From Phocaeicola plebeius (lineage in GTDB: Bacteria; Bacteroidota; Bacteroidia; Bacteroidales; Bacteroidaceae): a stretch of 64,000 nucleotides of DNA. The stretch spans positions 1 through 64,000 of the forward strand of contig NZ_QSQT01000020.1 in NCBI RefSeq assembly GCF_003437535.1, written 5' to 3'. The notes beneath the pieces were generated by a model. It was not told the origin of the DNA, ran no database searches, and saw only the letters and a list, made by a program, of their open reading frames with translations. Positions 25,464 to 32,904 of this stretch are shown here, one piece after another. A program made the position numbers and the translations under genes. The number at the start of each line of letters is the position of its first letter. The first letter of the stretch is position 1.

Positions 25464-26924
25464 TTACAAGTAACGGTTACGGTTGGGTAAAACGTAGTCA
25501 TCTCCGCTCTTCAACACATCACCCACCTGGTTGATTTCGAGGAATGAAGTATGAGTACCTTGTTTACCACCGCTCAGATAAGCCACCATTTCGTTTTCTG
25601 ACAGCACACCGTCGTCCATCAGCTTACGCAATGCAGCGAAATAATATTCCTGTCCGTTGGCTTTTTCCGGCATATAGATAGCTTCTACACCGTATGACAA
25701 TGCCAGGTGACGCATGGTCTTTTCCTTATAACAGATAGCCAATACCGGATATTTTCCACGGAAAGCAGCCAGGTTGCGGGCAGTCAAACCGCTGAAGCTA
25801 TCGGTAATGATGGCACGGATAGGCATCAGGTTAGTAGCGCGTACTGCCTGTTTTGCCAGGAAGCTGGTTACATCGGTATTTGCCGGAGTCAAAGGAATTG
25901 GAATATCGTTTTCTTCCATCTTGTCTTTTTCAGCCTGAGCTGCAATCTTCGCCATAGTCTTCACAGCTTCTACCGGATATTTACCATACGCAGTTTCTCC
26001 ACTCAGCATCAATGCATCGGTACGATAGTAGATGGCATTTGCAATGTCAGTAACCTCTGCACGAGTCGGACGCGGATTGTTAATCATGGTGTGTAACATC
26101 TGAGTAGCCACGATTACCGGTTTCTTAGCCAGGATACATTTCTTAATCAAGATACGCTGGATACCCGGAATACGTTCCTGCGGCACTTCGATACCCAGGT
26201 CACCACGAGCTACCATTACGCCGTCGGCTACTTCCAGAATTTCATCGATGTTATCCACACCTTCCTGGTTCTCAATCTTAGCGATAATCTTAATGTCGCT
26301 GTGGTGTGCATCCAGGATTTCACGAATATCAAGTACATCCTGACGATTACGGACAAATGAATGCGCAATGAAATCGATGTCTTTTTCAATCGCGTACAAA
26401 ATATTGTTGCGGTCTTTTTCAGTCAAAGAAGGCAGGTTGATGCGTACACCCGGCACATTCACACTCTTGCGGCTTCCCAAAGTAGCATCATTGCGTACTT
26501 CACAGAACAAAGTATCTTCATTCTTATCAATAACCTTCAGTGCCAGTTCACCGTCGTCCATCAACACATCTGCTCCGACTGACAGGTCGTGCACAAATCC
26601 CGGATATGTCACAGCAATACATTCATGAGTAGTTTCCTGCTCCGGATTTCCTACAATACGAACTTTTTCACCTGTCTTGAAGTCAATCGGGCCTTCTGCA
26701 CTGGCCGTAGTACGTACTTCCGGACCTTTGGTATCCATCAGAATACCGATACGGTTAGAAACGGTACGCACATTATTAATCAACTTTTCAAAACCTTCAC
26801 GGCTGGCATGTGCGGTATTCATACGTACCACGTTCATACCTGCATTAAAAAGGTCTCTGATAAAATCTACTTCGCAGCGCAAGTCCGAAATGGACGCAAC
26901 GATTTTTGTTTGTTTAAGCATCAT
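25464..26924 (-). CDS. pyk: Pyruvate kinase
   Basis: A 486-aa pyruvate kinase of the usual length. It shows the N-terminal KIVASISD segment, MNTAH (RxNxSH position), VMVARGDLGIEVP, VATQMLHTM and the MLSGETAYGKYPVEA motif; the C-terminal regulatory domain begins near 350. It makes pyruvate and ATP from phosphoenolpyruvate in the cytoplasm. Two adjacent ATGs (26924, 26921) are equally good starts. It lies 10 nt after aroQ. Confidence 0.96.
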   Translation of the reverse strand: MMLKQTKIVASISDLRCEVDFIRDLFNAGMNVVRMNTAHASREGFEKLINNVRTVSNRIGILMDTKGPEVRTTASAEGPIDFKTGEKVRIVGNPEQETTHECIAVTYPGFVHDLSVGADVLMDDGELALKVIDKNEDTLFCEVRNDATLGSRKSVNVPGVRINLPSLTEKDRNNILYAIEKDIDFIAHSFVRNRQDVLDIREILDAHHSDIKIIAKIENQEGVDNIDEILEVADGVMVARGDLGIEVPQERIPGIQRILIKKCILAKKPVIVATQMLHTMINNPRPTRAEVTDIANAIYYRTDALMLSGETAYGKYPVEAVKTMAKIAAQAEKDKMEENDIPIPLTPANTDVTSFLAKQAVRATNLMPIRAIITDSFSGLTARNLAAFRGKYPVLAICYKEKTMRHLALSYGVEAIYMPEKANGQEYYFAALRKLMDDGVLSENEMVAYLSGGKQGTHTSFLEINQVGDVLKSGDDYVLPNRNRYL

Positions 26925-26934
26925 AATAAATATA

Positions 26935-27366
26935 CTATAATTTGTTGTTGTCTAATACAATGGATTCTACTGCCAGACGATAAGAATTCAGTCCGAATCC
27001 GCAGATTACTCCTAGGCATGCACAGGAAATCATTGATTTGTGACGAAACTCCTCCCGCCGATGAACATTGGAAATATGTACCTCCACGACTGGAGACGTA
27101 ACTGCACGGATGGCATCCTGCAAGGCTATGGACGTGTGAGTATACGCACCGGCATTCAGCACAATGCCATCATACGAAAAGCCTGTTTCATGAATTTTAT
27201 TTATCAGCTCTCCTTCCACATTCGACTGGTAATACGCAAACTCTACCGATGGATACCACTCTTTCAATTTTTCCAAATAACTTTCAAAAGATTCGGCTCC
27301 ATAAATGGAAGGCTCCCGTTTGCCCAACAAGTTGATGTTCGGGCCATTGATTATTTGTATTCTCAT
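26935..27366 (-). CDS. aroQ: Type II 3-dehydroquinate dehydratase
   Basis: From ATG 27366 the protein has 143 aa, the family length. The NGPNINLLGKREPSIYG start with the catalytic tyrosine, the NAGAYTHTSIALQDA loop and the EVHISNVHRREEFRHKS motif are all present. It removes water from 3-dehydroquinate in the shikimate pathway. An upstream in-frame ATG at 27414 would put the start at or before the predicted promoter and was rejected. First gene of the operon with pyk, the methyltransferase gene and rbfA. Confidence 0.96.
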   Translation of the reverse strand: MRIQIINGPNINLLGKREPSIYGAESFESYLEKLKEWYPSVEFAYYQSNVEGELINKIHETGFSYDGIVLNAGAYTHTSIALQDAIRAVTSPVVEVHISNVHRREEFRHKSMISCACLGVICGFGLNSYRLAVESIVLDNNKL

Positions 27367-27390
27367 CTGTATACTTCTGCTGAATTTTAA

Positions 27391-27398
27391 TAACTTTG
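27391..27398 (+). promoter_or_regulatory. -7 box of xerD
   Basis: TAACTTTG is an exact match, 33 bp before the xerD ATG at 27432. Confidence 0.6.
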
Positions 27399-27413
27399 TA
27401 GAAGAATTTGGCA

Positions 27414-27421
27414 CAAAGATA
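27414..27421 (-). promoter_or_regulatory. -7 box of the aroQ operon
   Basis: The minus strand reads TATCTTTG. It lies to the right of the xerD -7 box, so the xerD and aroQ promoters overlap face to face. Confidence 0.6.
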
Positions 27422-27431
27422 CGAAAAAGAA

Positions 27432-28343
27432 ATGAAAAAGGCCGATAAAAAAAACATAATAATAAAGTATAAGCAATACCTGAAACTAGAAAAGTCGCTT
27501 TCGGCCAACACGGTAGAGGCCTACCTTACGGATTTGGACAAGCTGTTCGCCTTTTTGGAACTGGAAAACATTCACTTTACAGATGTCACTTTGGAAAATC
27601 TGGAAACTTTTTCAGCCGGATTACGTGACATTGGCATTCACCCACGTTCCCAGGCCCGCATCCTGTCTGGAATACGTTCCTTTTTCCGTTTTCTTCTGCT
27701 TGAAGACTACATACAGCAAGACCCGTCAGAACTATTGGAATCGCCACAAATCGGCAAACACCTGCCCGACGTACTGACGGTAGAAGAGATTGACACCCTT
27801 ATCGGCAGCATTGACCGGAGCACACGGGAAGGACAGCGTAACCGGGCTATTTTGGAAACCCTATACAGTTGCGGACTGCGTGTGTCCGAATTATGTAATC
27901 TTAAACTGTCCGACCTTTACCTGAAAGAGAAATTTATCAAAGTAGAAGGTAAAGGAAGCAAGCAGCGCCTGGTTCCCATTTCTTCACGTGCCATACGCGA
28001 ACTGGAACTGTACTTTCCAGACCGCAACGAAGGACTGATAAAGCCCGGATATGAAGATTTTGTATTTATCAGCCGCTTCGGAAAAAACATTTCACGCATC
28101 ATGGTGTTCCACATCATCAAAGAACTGGCAGAACAAACCGGACTGAAGAAAACCATCAGCCCTCATACTTTCCGCCATTCCTTCGCTACCCATCTGCTGG
28201 AAGGAGGAGCCAATCTGCGCGCCATACAGTGCATGCTAGGGCATGAAAGCATAGGCACTACCGAAATCTATACCCACCTTGACCGCAGCCGATTACGGCA
28301 GGAAATCTTGGAACATCACCCTAGAAATCGACTTAAAAATTAG
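27432..28343 (+). CDS. xerD: Site-specific tyrosine recombinase XerD
   Basis: From ATG 27432 the protein has 303 aa, the usual length. The N-terminal SAM-like core-binding domain (about 5-95) is followed by the catalytic domain with all active-site residues: R150 (SCGLRVSEL), K174 (EGKGSKQR), H245 and R248 (SPHTFRHSFATHLL), H271 (LGHESIGTTEIYTH) and nucleophile Y280. It should resolve chromosome dimers at dif with a second Xer protein. An ATG at 27408 adds eight residues but lies at the predicted transcription start. No mobile element flanks it. Confidence 0.93.
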   Translation: MKKADKKNIIIKYKQYLKLEKSLSANTVEAYLTDLDKLFAFLELENIHFTDVTLENLETFSAGLRDIGIHPRSQARILSGIRSFFRFLLLEDYIQQDPSELLESPQIGKHLPDVLTVEEIDTLIGSIDRSTREGQRNRAILETLYSCGLRVSELCNLKLSDLYLKEKFIKVEGKGSKQRLVPISSRAIRELELYFPDRNEGLIKPGYEDFVFISRFGKNISRIMVFHIIKELAEQTGLKKTISPHTFRHSFATHLLEGGANLRAIQCMLGHESIGTTEIYTHLDRSRLRQEILEHHPRNRLKN

Positions 28344-28401
28344 AGAAATGCGTTTTTTTAAGCTTTTTTCGAACGGACCTACAAAAAAAAACAGATAATG
28401 A

Positions 28402-28432
28402 TTAACACGTAATAGAGTTTTTCTTATCTTTG
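28402..28432 (+). promoter_or_regulatory. Promoter of the TPR lipoprotein gene
   Basis: -7 box TATCTTTG (28425-28432) with a TTAACA -33 candidate at 28402-28407, 17 bp apart. The leader is about 50 nt. The gene's strong codon bias implies this promoter is very active. Confidence 0.6.
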
Positions 28433-28488
28433 CCCCAAATAATCAAACAATAAGATTATTCATTTATACAAACTAAATATTTAACATC

Positions 28489-30165
28489 ATGATTAAGAAG
28501 TTGTATTTGCCGTTAGTGGCATTGTTAGTCCTTGCTTTCTCTTCATGTAGCAAGATGGGCGAATTATCTCCTGACTACTTCACTACCAACCCTGAAGTGT
28601 TGGAAGCTATTGGTGGTAAGGTACCTGTAACTATTACAGGAAAATTCCCGGAAAAATACTTCAAGAAAAACGCAACAGTTGAAGTTACTCCGGTTTTGAG
28701 ATGGGAAGGTGGCGAAGCTAAAGGTCAGCCAGCTACATTCCAGGGTGAAAAAGTACAAGGTAACGACCAGACTATCTCTTACAAGACTGGTGGTACTTAT
28801 ACAATGAAAGCCTCTTTCGACTATGTTCCTGAAATGGCTAAATCTGAACTTTACCTGGATTTCAAAATTAAGAAAGGTAAAAAAGAATACACTATCCCTT
28901 CTGTAAAGATTGCTGACGGTGTAATCGCTACTTCAGAACTTCCTACTGTAAACTCTGCTAATGCTGCTTACGCTCCGGATGCATTCCAGCGTATCATCAA
29001 GCAGGCTAAAGAAGCTCAGATCATGTTCTTGATCCAGCAGGCTAACCTCCGCGCAAGCGAATTGAAGTCTGACAGCTTGAAAGCATTCCACAAACAAGTA
29101 GTAGCTGTAGCTGGTGACACTAAGAACTACAAACTGAACAACATCGAAATTTCTGCTTACGCTTCACCTGATGGTGGTGTTGAACTGAATACTACTCTGG
29201 CTGAAAACCGTCAGAACAACACTGAAAAATACATGAACCAGCAGTTAAAGAAAGGTAAGATTGAAACTGAAGTAGATGCTAAATACACTGCTCAGGACTG
29301 GGACGGATTCCAGGAATTGGTTTCTAAATCTAACATCCAGGATAAAGACTTGATCTTGCGTGTTCTTTCTATGTACAGCGATCCAGAACAGCGTGAAACT
29401 GAAATCAAGAACATTTCTTCAGTTTACAAAACTTTGGCTGACGAAATCCTGCCTCAGTTGCGTCGTGCTCGCTTGACTGCTAACTACGATGTAATCGGAC
29501 GTAGCGACGAAGAAATCAACGCTGCATTCGATACTGACGCTAAAGTATTGAGCAACGATGAATTGCTGTATGCTGCAACTCTGACTAACGACAACGCTCG
29601 TAAAGAAGCTATCTATAAGAAAACTGTTGAATTGTATCCGAACGACTTCCGTGCTTACAACAACTTGGGTATGATGGCTTATGCTAACGGTGACTTGGCT
29701 ACTGCTGAAAACTACTTCAAACAGGCTGCAAGCAAGAACGCTAACGCTGCTGAAGTTAACACTAACCTTGGTTTGATTGAATTGACTAAGGGTAACGTAG
29801 CTAACGCTGAAACTTACTTGAGCAAGTCTACTGGTGCTAACACAGCTAACGAAGCTTTGGGTAACTTGTACATCAAACAAGGTCAGTATGACCGCGCTGT
29901 ACAGGCATTCGGTGACACTAAGACCAACTCAGCTGCTTTGGCTCAGATCTTGGCTAAAGATTACAACAAAGCTAAATCTACTCTGTCTGCAGTGAAGAAT
30001 CCGGACGCTTACACTAACTACCTGATGGCAGTTGTAGGTGCTAGAACTAACAACGCTGACTTGGTTAAGAGCAGCATGGATAAAGTAAAACAGCAGGATG
30101 CTGCTTTGGCTGCTAAAGCTCAGAACGACCGCGAATTTGCAAAATATGCAAACGAAGTAAAGTAA
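28489..30165 (+). CDS. Abundant TPR lipoprotein with OmpA-like segment
   Basis: A 558-aa lipoprotein (lipobox FSSC near residue 20, then SKMGE, which lacks the acidic surface tag and so suggests a periplasm-facing location). Residues about 30-145 form beta-rich domains, about 215-260 resemble an OmpA-type peptidoglycan-binding motif (IEISAYASPDGG..., LAENRQNNTEKYM), and from about 390 there are tetratricopeptide repeats (PNDFRAYNNLGMMAYANGDLATAENYF). Codon use is extremely restricted (GCT, GAA, AAC, CTG/TTG), far stronger than in neighbouring genes, as in very highly expressed genes. The function is unknown; an envelope scaffold is likely. Confidence 0.8.
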   Translation: MIKKLYLPLVALLVLAFSSCSKMGELSPDYFTTNPEVLEAIGGKVPVTITGKFPEKYFKKNATVEVTPVLRWEGGEAKGQPATFQGEKVQGNDQTISYKTGGTYTMKASFDYVPEMAKSELYLDFKIKKGKKEYTIPSVKIADGVIATSELPTVNSANAAYAPDAFQRIIKQAKEAQIMFLIQQANLRASELKSDSLKAFHKQVVAVAGDTKNYKLNNIEISAYASPDGGVELNTTLAENRQNNTEKYMNQQLKKGKIETEVDAKYTAQDWDGFQELVSKSNIQDKDLILRVLSMYSDPEQRETEIKNISSVYKTLADEILPQLRRARLTANYDVIGRSDEEINAAFDTDAKVLSNDELLYAATLTNDNARKEAIYKKTVELYPNDFRAYNNLGMMAYANGDLATAENYFKQAASKNANAAEVNTNLGLIELTKGNVANAETYLSKSTGANTANEALGNLYIKQGQYDRAVQAFGDTKTNSAALAQILAKDYNKAKSTLSAVKNPDAYTNYLMAVVGARTNNADLVKSSMDKVKQQDAALAAKAQNDREFAKYANEVK

Positions 30166-30187
30166 TCTGACTTAATTACATAAAAGG

Positions 30188-30221
30188 AACCGGAATCGTG
30201 TCAAGTGATTCCGGTTTTTTT
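30188..30221 (+). terminator. Terminator of the TPR lipoprotein gene
   Basis: Perfect 10-bp stem, AACCGGAATC with GATTCCGGTT, and a run of seven T. Confidence 0.92.
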
Positions 30222-30303
30222 ATGCCTTTATGGGAAAGAATCGGGAGAAGATGAAAGATTATAAGATGAAAATATGTATTTTCGCAAAAATAAAATACAG
30301 TTT

Positions 30304-31320
30304 ATGAAAAAATTATATCTGCTCCTCTTATCTGTATATCTGTTGTTTTGCCTGGATTCATGCAGACAAAGCGATGAATTTGAGCTCAAAGGGGAACTGG
30401 AAGGTATTACTTCCGACATGATTCTGGTAGTTTTCGACGATCCTGAGTCTAAATTGGATACCATCTACCCACGAGAAGGTAAGTTCACCTATACTTTCAC
30501 TCCCGACACCCTGAATATATTCCGTCTGGTGAACGATTCCGGTGAAACATTCCCAATATTTGCAGAAAAGGGCTGGAAGGTTTCTATAAAAGGAAGCTTG
30601 GCACATCCGGAAATCAAAGGAGAAGGGGCCAACAATGAATATCAGGAATTTTTGCAAAGCATAGCTACGCTGAAGGATTCTGCACAAGTGTGCAAGCAAG
30701 CTGAAAGTTTCATCAAGAGCCATCCAGCTTCACCTGCTTCAGCTTATATCTTGCAACGGTATTTCTCACAATCAGCCAATCCGAACTTAGACCTCATCGC
30801 CCGACTGGCGGAACCGCTGACTGGTAAGGTGAAAGATTGCAGAGTATTGAACGAAGTTTTACAAAAGTTACCCGAAAAAGGGAAAAACACATCGGCCTAC
30901 CTAAACTACATGTCCGTAAAGAAAAGAAATGGAGAATATTTGTCTTGGAGCAGCAGTAGCACGCAAAAACAATATTCACTCATAAACTTCTGGGCGAGCT
31001 GGGATAAGGAAAGTATAGAAATAAAAGATTCCTTGTATACTCTATGCGAGAAATTCTCAAAAAACAACCTCCGGATTGTCAACTTTTCATTGGATTATAA
31101 CAAGGAAGAATGGCAGAAAAATACCCGGAAAGATACGGAACAATGGATTGAGGTATGCGACTATAAAGGATGGAATAATCAGATTCTGAAGCAACAAAAC
31201 GTGCAGCGTCTTCCATTCAACATACTGATAGACCGAAACCGGAAGATTTTAGGCAGCAATCTTTACGGAAAAGCATTACAGACCAAGATTGAAGCCTTGA
31301 TAGCGGAAGACAAAAAATAA
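30304..31320 (+). CDS. Thioredoxin-fold lipoprotein without the CxxC motif
   Basis: From ATG 30304 the protein has 338 aa with a lipoprotein signal (lipobox LDSC near 19). The N-terminal half resembles DUF4369 (FELKGELEGITSDMILVVFDD), the C-terminal half is a TlpA/thioredoxin fold. Where thiol enzymes have WCxxC it reads FWASWDKES, so both cysteines are gone and disulfide chemistry is unlikely. A binding or structural role is probable. It precedes the YifB gene by 24 nt and may be cotranscribed. Confidence 0.8.
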   Translation: MKKLYLLLLSVYLLFCLDSCRQSDEFELKGELEGITSDMILVVFDDPESKLDTIYPREGKFTYTFTPDTLNIFRLVNDSGETFPIFAEKGWKVSIKGSLAHPEIKGEGANNEYQEFLQSIATLKDSAQVCKQAESFIKSHPASPASAYILQRYFSQSANPNLDLIARLAEPLTGKVKDCRVLNEVLQKLPEKGKNTSAYLNYMSVKKRNGEYLSWSSSSTQKQYSLINFWASWDKESIEIKDSLYTLCEKFSKNNLRIVNFSLDYNKEEWQKNTRKDTEQWIEVCDYKGWNNQILKQQNVQRLPFNILIDRNRKILGSNLYGKALQTKIEALIAEDKK

Positions 31321-31344
31321 AACACAACTTAAAAACGACCTTAA

Positions 31345-32883
31345 ATGCTTGTCAAACTTTTTGGAGCCGCCGTACAAGGCATTGACGCCACTATCGTGAC
31401 AATTGAAGTCAACTGTTCACGCGGTATAAAATTTTACCTGGTAGGACTTCCGGACTCTGCTGTCAAGGAGAGCCACGAACGTATCGTATCCGCTCTGCAA
31501 GTAAACGGATACAAATTTCCTGCACGACAAATAGTAGTCAACATGGCTCCAGCCGATATCCGGAAAGAAGGTGCCTCGTACGACCTTCCGCTGGCTATCG
31601 GTATCTTAGCTGCCAATGAAACAATCTCCTCTGAACACTTGGCAGACTACCTCATCATTGGGGAACTAAGCCTGGACGGAAGTCTGCAGCCCATCAAAGG
31701 AGCACTCCCTATCGCCATTGCGGCTCGCCAACAAGGTTTTAAGGGAATTATTCTTCCGCAACAGAATGCTTCGGAAGCCGCTGTCGTAAATAACCTGGAT
31801 GTATATGGTGTGGAACGCATTACAGAAGTGATTGATTTTCTGAACGGCACACGAATCTTACAGCCTACCATTGTCAACACGCGTGAGGAATTCTACAAAC
31901 ACCAATCTATTTTTCCGTTTGACTTTGCAGAAGTAAAGGGACAGGAAAATGTGAAGCGAGCACTGGAAGTTGCAGCTGCAGGCGGACATAATGTACTGCT
32001 CATCGGTGCCCCAGGCAGTGGTAAGTCTATGATGGCTAAACGCCTTCCCAGCATTCTTCCCCCGCTTTCATTAGGAGAAAGCCTGGAAACGACCAAAATA
32101 CACTCAGTGGCCGGGAAGTTAAAAAAGGGTTCTTCACTTATTGCTACCCGACCGTTCCGCAGTCCGCACCACACCATTTCTCAGGTAGCCATGGTGGGCG
32201 GAGGAGCTACGCCTCAACCCGGAGAAATCAGTCTGGCACATAATGGAGTGCTGTTTCTTGATGAACTTCCAGAATTTAGTAGAAGTGTACTAGAAGTGCT
32301 TCGCCAACCTCTTGAAGACCATCGTATCACTATTTCAAGAGCAAAGTACAGTCTGGAATATCCGGCCAATTTCCAGTTAATCGCATCGATGAACCCTTGC
32401 CCATGTGGATACTACAATCATCCCACACGAAACTGTGTATGTAGTCCGGGACAAGTACAACGATACCTTAACAAGATTTCCGGTCCCTTACTCGACCGCA
32501 TTGACATCCAAATTGAGATTGTGCCCGTTCCCTTTGAAGAAATCTCCAAGATCACCCCGGGAGAAAGCAGTGCCTGCATCCGCGAACGTGTAATCCGTGC
32601 CCGACAGATACAAGCCCAGCGTTTTGCAAACGAACCGGGAATCTACAGCAACGCCCAAATGACACCCAAACTGCTGCATCTCTACGCACAGCCGGATGCT
32701 GCCGGACTGGAACTGTTAAGAAATGCCATGAACCGGCTGAATCTTTCAGCCCGTGCCTACGACCGCATACTGAAGGTTTCACGTACCATTGCCGATTTGG
32801 AAGGAAGTAATGAGATACGTCCAGCACATTTGGCAGAGGCTATCAGCTATCGCAATCTGGACAGAGAAAACTGGGCCGGATAA
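31345..32883 (+). CDS. YifB/ComM-family Mg-chelatase-like AAA+ ATPase
   Basis: A 512-aa protein with an N-terminal Lon-like ribosomal S5 fold (about 1-170), an AAA+ domain with Walker A GAPGSGKSMMAKR (about 219-231) and Walker B VLFLDELPEF, a cysteine cluster (NPCPCGYYNHPTRNCVC) and a C-terminal Mg-chelatase-type domain. In other bacteria ComM is a helicase that extends strand branches during natural transformation; that role is not shown in Bacteroides. Confidence 0.92.
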   Translation: MLVKLFGAAVQGIDATIVTIEVNCSRGIKFYLVGLPDSAVKESHERIVSALQVNGYKFPARQIVVNMAPADIRKEGASYDLPLAIGILAANETISSEHLADYLIIGELSLDGSLQPIKGALPIAIAARQQGFKGIILPQQNASEAAVVNNLDVYGVERITEVIDFLNGTRILQPTIVNTREEFYKHQSIFPFDFAEVKGQENVKRALEVAAAGGHNVLLIGAPGSGKSMMAKRLPSILPPLSLGESLETTKIHSVAGKLKKGSSLIATRPFRSPHHTISQVAMVGGGATPQPGEISLAHNGVLFLDELPEFSRSVLEVLRQPLEDHRITISRAKYSLEYPANFQLIASMNPCPCGYYNHPTRNCVCSPGQVQRYLNKISGPLLDRIDIQIEIVPVPFEEISKITPGESSACIRERVIRARQIQAQRFANEPGIYSNAQMTPKLLHLYAQPDAAGLELLRNAMNRLNLSARAYDRILKVSRTIADLEGSNEIRPAHLAEAISYRNLDRENWAG

Positions 32884-32901
32884 TTATCTATCCAGCCCAG
32901 A
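32871..32901. terminator. Hairpin between convergent YifB and GH106 genes
   Basis: CTGGGC (32871-32876) with GCCCAG (32895-32900), plus inner GGATA/TATCC. It overlaps the YifB stop codon. On the minus strand TTTTCTCT follows, so it may terminate the GH106 transcript. Confidence 0.6.
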
Positions 32902-32904
32902 CAA

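Noticed and set aside
27432..28343. XerD as the integrase of a mobile element
   Set aside because: It has housekeeping XerD length and context, with no attachment-site repeats, tRNA or transfer genes nearby.
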